Source of the DNA: Microstegium vimineum | Lineage: Eukaryota > Streptophyta > Magnoliopsida > Poales > Poaceae | Reading direction: 5' to 3' | DNA: 64,000 bases | Assembly (NCBI GenBank): GCA_022036555.1 | Contig: CM039126.1 | Coordinates: 12,845,591-12,909,590 of the forward strand | Made by a program: the position numbers and the translations under genes | Shown here: positions 59,575-64,000 of the stretch, piece after piece | Layout of the letters: every line of letters starts with the position of its first letter | Numbering within the stretch: position 1 is the stretch's first letter | Notes under the pieces: generated by a model | What the model saw: the letters and a program-made list of their open reading frames with translations, nothing else | Told to the model about the DNA's origin: nothing | The model's database searches: none

Positions 59575-61495
59575 TGAAAGGTTCTAGATGGCTAGAGGGG
59601 GTGAATAGCCTATTAAAAAATCTACAAATCACTAGAACAAAGGTTAGATTAACACTTAAGCGAAATTTTTTGCTCTAGCTCTATTAGGGGTGTAAAGCCA
59701 CCTATTCAAGCAATTTTAGTTAGTTAAGTGTCTAACAATCAATAGCAAGAACTTAAGGCACTCAACATAAGCTAGCATGAACAACTAACAAGAGAGCTAA
59801 CTAGACAAGCTACAAGCTAGCTAGCTAGAGAACTAACTAAGTAAGATATGAAAGAATGTAAATACAAGATAGGAGGTGATTGTTATACCAATGCCTTGTG
59901 AAGCACGGATGTCAATATGAAGAACCAATCACAATGAATACCAAAGAGTAGCCGGGAGACAAGTTGACACAAGATTTTTCTCCCGAGGTTCACTTGGTTG
60001 CCACCAAGCTAGTCCCCATTGTGTCTACTACTCAAGTGGTGATTCGGTGGCTAATAGGCAATCACAAACCTAGCCCACTACTCGAGCGCCACAAGAATCC
60101 ACCCAAATGAGAGTAACTCAATGACACGAGCAATCCACTAGAGTTACCCTTTGGCGCTCCGCCGAGGTGGGTACAAGCCATCTCACAATCATCGAAGTTG
60201 GCCGCGTACAATCACCAACACGCGCTGAAGCTTCCGCAATCGCGTCAAGCCGTCTAGGTGTTGACAAACACAAAGAATAACAAGAAATCCCGCGACGATG
60301 ACGATGACCAAGTGCCACTAAGATGCAATGCAATGATCAATGCACTTGGTTCACTCAAACTCTCACAAGAATGCAATTGAAGCAAAGAGAGATGAGTTGG
60401 GAGCCTTCTCAAACAAGCACAAAGAGTGAAAATGAATGGGAGGTGCAAGAGATGGCCTTAGGAGCTGGCCAAAACACTTATATAGCTATCCACAAAAGAC
60501 TAGCCGTTTGCCCCCTTTTTCTTTGTTGACTACGTAGCTCCGGATGCTACTTGATAGGGGTCCGGACCATTGGTGGCGTCCGGACCCTTCATCAGAACAT
60601 GTGAAGCCTGGGGTCCGGACCAATGTCGATGTGTCCGGTCCCTTCATCGTTTGAATCTTGGTGTTGGCGCCTTCACCTGCTGCTGCCACGTGTCTCCGGA
60701 CGCTTGCAACAATGTAGGTCCGGACTAACGTCGCCAGTGTCCGGACTCTACATAGAGCGAGTCCAGAGAGCTCCTAGAGGTTGGACGCTTGTCCGGAGTC
60801 CAAGGTCCGGACACCGCCTTGCGTCCGGACGCTCTGTAGAGAGCATCCAGAGAGGTCCAAACCTCCGAACGCGTGTCTGGAGTCAGCGTCCGGACTCCGA
60901 TCACCGTCCAGACCTCCTGCGCGCCGAGGCCGAGAGTGAGGGTTTGCCTCCGGACGCATCACCATTGGTCCGGACAACATCTGGCTAGCGTCCGGACCTG
61001 CGTCCGGAGCTCTGCCTCGATCCAAACCGAGCTGCCTCTTCTTCTCCAAGCTTCCATATGCTAACATGATGTGTTCCAACCCTTGTGCTCACATGTTAGC
61101 CTTTACATTGAATTATCTTGGATTTTATCTCATATTTTAGTCACTTAGGTTTGTTTTAGATATGCAATGCAAACCTAGTGGCACATGATAACCGCAATCG
61201 ACACGAATTTTCCCTTCTTGATAGTACGACTATCTATCCTAAAGGTGATCATTGATCACACTCTCTATAGTGTCTTGATCACTAAACCAAAAATGACCCT
61301 ATGATATACCTTTGCCTTGAACTCATTTTTGTTTTTCTCTTTCTTCTTTTCCTTGTCCATGAAGCACTTGATCCATCATGATCCTTCATCTAGCTCCATT
61401 TATCAAGTTGGATCACCCTATCTTGATCATACACTTTAACAATAGGGTTAGTTCATAGTTTTCATCAATTAACCAAAACCAAACTTGGGCTTTCA
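59575..61495. mobile_element. Solo LTR of about 1.9 kb, TSD CATGT
   Basis: Begins TGAAAGGTTC and ends GGGCTTTCA (terminal inverted repeat TGAAAG). CATGT lies at 59570-59574 and 61496-61500. There is no internal coding region. The 60540-61020 part is dense in TCCGGA palindromes within GTCCGGAC contexts (about 16). The AGAGGGGGTGAATAGCC stretch near 59596 is shared by several large grass retrotransposon LTRs. Superfamily is undecided. Confidence 0.75.
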
Positions 61496-61500
61496 CATGT

Positions 61501-62210
61501 GCAGTGGTAGGTTCGGTGAATGGGAGGCATTGAAGGTGGTACATGTGCAGATGTGCATGAGGCATTGACGGTGGTATGAGCGTAAACATCGCCATATCGA
61601 TGATTGTGGACAATAGTGGTTGCGCACTAGGGTGGGGGAGGCATGGAGCACGACGGCAATGACAAATGGTTGCAAGTACCGTGGGGTCTATTAATTGCAA
61701 CCATGAGCACGAACGTAGTTGGCAGTGCATCGACGGGCATGGAGTGTCTACAAGCACAAAAAAAGTGATAAACCATGGCTGCGCCACGTGGCTGCAGGTG
61801 TGGCATTGGGGATGATAAAGGAGATAAAAAAGAACTGCACTGGAAGGGATAGTGATGAAAAGTGGGCCTATTGGCGGTGCCGTATGCCCCACACACGCAA
61901 GCGGATGAGGGATGGAAAGTAGAATGGTTGTTTTGGTTTATACGAAAAGCAATGTGAACATTAGTGCACCTGGTAAACAATGGTAGTTCTAGTTAACCCT
62001 ATGGACTAAGGTAGACTTTCAGAACGATGTTTTTAGTAAATTTCACTAGCAATCCTTTCGAATTGCACATTTAGTTCCCTAAACTTGTTTAGAGTTCGGG
62101 TACTTTTAAATTACGCATTTAGCTTCCTAAACCTGTCTCAAGTTCTCATCTAGGTCCCGAGTTATGCAATTGGCTTCATAGACTTGTACCAAGTTCTCAT
62201 CCTGGTCCTA
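61501..62210. other. Intergenic stretch with diverged tandem repeat
   Basis: No gene. At 62058-62209 three diverged units of about 50 bp repeat the pattern GCA(T/A)TTAG(T/C)TTCCTAAAC...AAGTTCTCATC...GGTCC. It ends where the LTR at 62211 begins. Confidence 0.45.
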
Positions 62211-63477
62211 TGTAACACTTCTGGTGTTAATCACTTAATTAAAACTTAATCATGCCATCATATGCATTAAGCATCATTATTTGGGTTGAAAACCTGACTA
62301 TGCATTGAACTAAAATGAGTTTACTTATTTATGTTTGATCAATAGTATGAATACAGGTAATCTTTTCAAATTCCAAATTTTAAATTGAATCCAAACCCTA
62401 ATTCTCAAAGGGGGTGGATTAAACCCTAAACATGATTTTAAAAATCTAAAAAGAATTTGCATATGGTTGTTTAAGCAAAGTTGTAGAGCTCTTTTTGAAT
62501 TGCAATTGTTGCGTTGATTGTTTTTCAAGTTTTATTTAAGTTTTTAGAGTAATTGCAAAGGGGGGTAAACCCTTATTAAAAGGTTTTCAAATTTCAAAAA
62601 TGCATTTTCATTTATAGGCCGAATTTGAAAAAGTGTGTATTGACAAAAATGTAGATCATGAAATTTTGATCAACTTTGGTATTCAAAGTTTTTCATGAAA
62701 ACCCCTGAAAGTTTCGCGCACACTCCGCACCATTCAAAACGGGATGACGTCCACTCCTTGCTCCCTTTCCACGTCGTGCTCTCGCTCTGCTCTGCTCCGC
62801 CGAGTGCGCCACCGTCGTTGTCGAGCTCGTGCAAGCTTTCCAGCCACTGCCAAGCTCCCCATTCACCGCGATGGCTTTCGCCTTGACCTAGTGCATCTTC
62901 CGCAAGGGTTGGTTGAAGTTGCGACCGCGTGAATCGGCCGGCGCAGCTCCGTCTTCCTCGGCTCCGGCGAGGGCGCCGCCGCTCTGGTCAGCTATCGACC
63001 AGGCTACACAGAAGCCGCATTGTTTTCTTCTTCCTTGTTTCATCTTCTTCATTTGTCGTTGATCCTCGAACACTTCGCCGTTTCTTCTTTGGTGGTCTAC
63101 AGCTCCGGGAACATCGACGTTGCCGCTCGGCTTCCTACTTCCGCCGGCACGGTCTCCGTCACAAGCATCATCTGCTTCGTCTCTGGCCGAGTTAGCGAGC
63201 ACTTCGTGTTCGGGGTAAGCTCCTGGTGCTCGTAGAGTAGTTGGTTGTAGCTAATTCCGAACCGTAGCCGTGGTTCGTGTTCGCTCCGGCGTGTCAGCGC
63301 CGCCGCGTCGGTGCTCACCGCCGTGAGAGCTCGTTAGTTGGTCTTTTTCACGTCTGAGTCTTGCGCTAGCTTCGCCTAGCCGTCGTGAGTCCGTCCGCGG
63401 TGTTGGTTGTTCCAGCGCGTGCTTAGTTTCGTCGGAGCACGCCACACAGATCTCCGCCGTCCGCCATGGCCGCCGGC
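62211..63477 (+). mobile_element. LTR of a Ty3/gypsy-type retrotransposon, interrupted
   Basis: Starts TGTAACACTTCTGGTGTTAATCA, a 5' LTR-type start, and continues through AT-rich then GC-rich sequence (62750-63470), as in large grass gypsy LTRs. At 63478 it is cut by the start of another LTR in reverse orientation. The rest lies outside the window. No coding region is visible. Confidence 0.55.
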
Positions 63478-64000
63478 TGTCACACCCAATTTTAAGGATA
63501 AAATTGAATATGAATAACTCATGTGTGCCCAGAGATCAATCACACACATAAGCCGACAAATCTTTAAATAGTACCATCACTGAGTGCTTATTACATAACG
63601 AATAATATTTAAATAACATAACAGCGGAATATAAAGATAACTCTCGCGACGAAGCTCCACTTCACAGGGAACGCCGACTGGTTGACCACTAGCCTAGTAC
63701 TCCTCACGATAGTCTTCATAACCATCTGAAGGGGTTGAGAAAGCAAGAGTGAGCACTTACGTACTCAGCAAGAGTAACATAGGGTTATGAAGCTGAAAAG
63801 GTTGACACTGTCTGTACTGCGGTTGTGCTTTTTAACTTGGTCAAGTTTTACCAACACTTAGCTTTAGTTATGCTTAGCCCAATTAACAACCACATGATAA
63901 GATTAGTAAACATCATTAACAGTTAAACAACATGATCATCTACACTGTGAGTTTTCCAGGCCACTCGTAACCGTGAGCACGGCTATTATGATAGATTTAC
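63478..64000 (-). mobile_element. LTR of the 2219-6618 gypsy family, inverted, runs off the window
   Basis: Starts TGTCACACCCAATTTTAAGG, the reverse complement of the LTR end at 6600-6618, and stays collinear with 6118-6618 in reverse complement to the window end. Adjacent CCGGC (63473-63477) would be the target duplication if the other end matches. Confidence 0.85.

Noticed and set aside
59572..61441. First attempt at solo-LTR ends, TGTTGAAAG...CTTTAACA
   Set aside because: Flanking 5-mers do not match; shifting to TGAAAG...CTTTCA gives an exact CATGT duplication, so 59575-61495 was chosen.
1..64000. Search for CRISPR arrays, tRNA, rRNA or known miRNA precursors
   Set aside because: No regularly spaced short direct repeats of CRISPR type and no tRNA or conserved plant miRNA sequence was recognised by eye; a tRNAscan-SE or miRNA search could still find one.

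Overview
The window is nuclear DNA of a grass, most likely a panicoid/andropogonoid (Sorghum, Saccharum or Miscanthus type). This rests on the families seen: CACTA elements with ACAGGCGG subterminal repeats, Ty3/gypsy chromoviruses with TGTAACATCC...GGGTGTGACA LTRs, grass-type Tourist, Stowaway and hAT miniature elements, and two plant genes with GC-rich first exons. The species is an inference. There is no CRISPR array, operon or bacterial feature, and I recognised no tRNA or rRNA gene.

Layout: 1-1350 is the tail of a decayed CACTA transposase. 2219-6618 is an internally deleted Ty3/gypsy element (TSD TCTGC). 6865-7261 is a solo LTR (TSD CAGAG). 8287-14152 is a complete minus-strand Reina-like chromovirus with 359-bp LTRs (TSD ACTGC). 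14153-18635 is mostly anonymous and holds one hAT-like remnant. 18880-29049 is a complete 10.2-kb CACTA element (TSD GTA), carrying a decayed Ulp1-type protease gene and a decayed TNP2 transposase gene, inserted in a Tourist-like MITE. 29053-33700 is a MITE field plus a foldback Mutator-like element (31901-32778, 9-bp TSD). 33706-38708 is a complete hAT element (8-bp TSD GTCTGGTG) with a decayed transposase. 38717-46560 is anonymous DNA with MITEs and a second Mutator-like element with a GC-rich payload (45188-45833).

The genic island is 46.6-58.2 kb, with two convergent host genes. A TORTIFOLIA1/SPIRAL2-like microtubule-associated protein lies on + (46912-50348). Golgi alpha-mannosidase II (GH38) lies on - (51679-58120). 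The mannosidase has full-length architecture, but its reading frame switches seven times by what look like single-base homopolymer changes. To the right, 59575-61495 is a solo LTR (TSD CATGT), and 62211-64000 is one LTR interrupted by another; the inner one is an inverted copy of the LTR at 2219-6618.

Main observations: stop codons in the TE genes are nearly all explicable by C-to-T decay (five of five are TAG in the Reina polyprotein, with no frameshift), whereas the mannosidase shows indels and no such stops. The CACTA element has an unusual third, internal array of subterminal repeats. One Mutator-like element may be a Pack-MULE. The TORTIFOLIA-like gene has a 96-bp stop-free intron, and the mannosidase has a 33-bp microexon followed by a GC donor. 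I see no convincing wholly new system; the internal CACTA array is the closest candidate for an undescribed arrangement.
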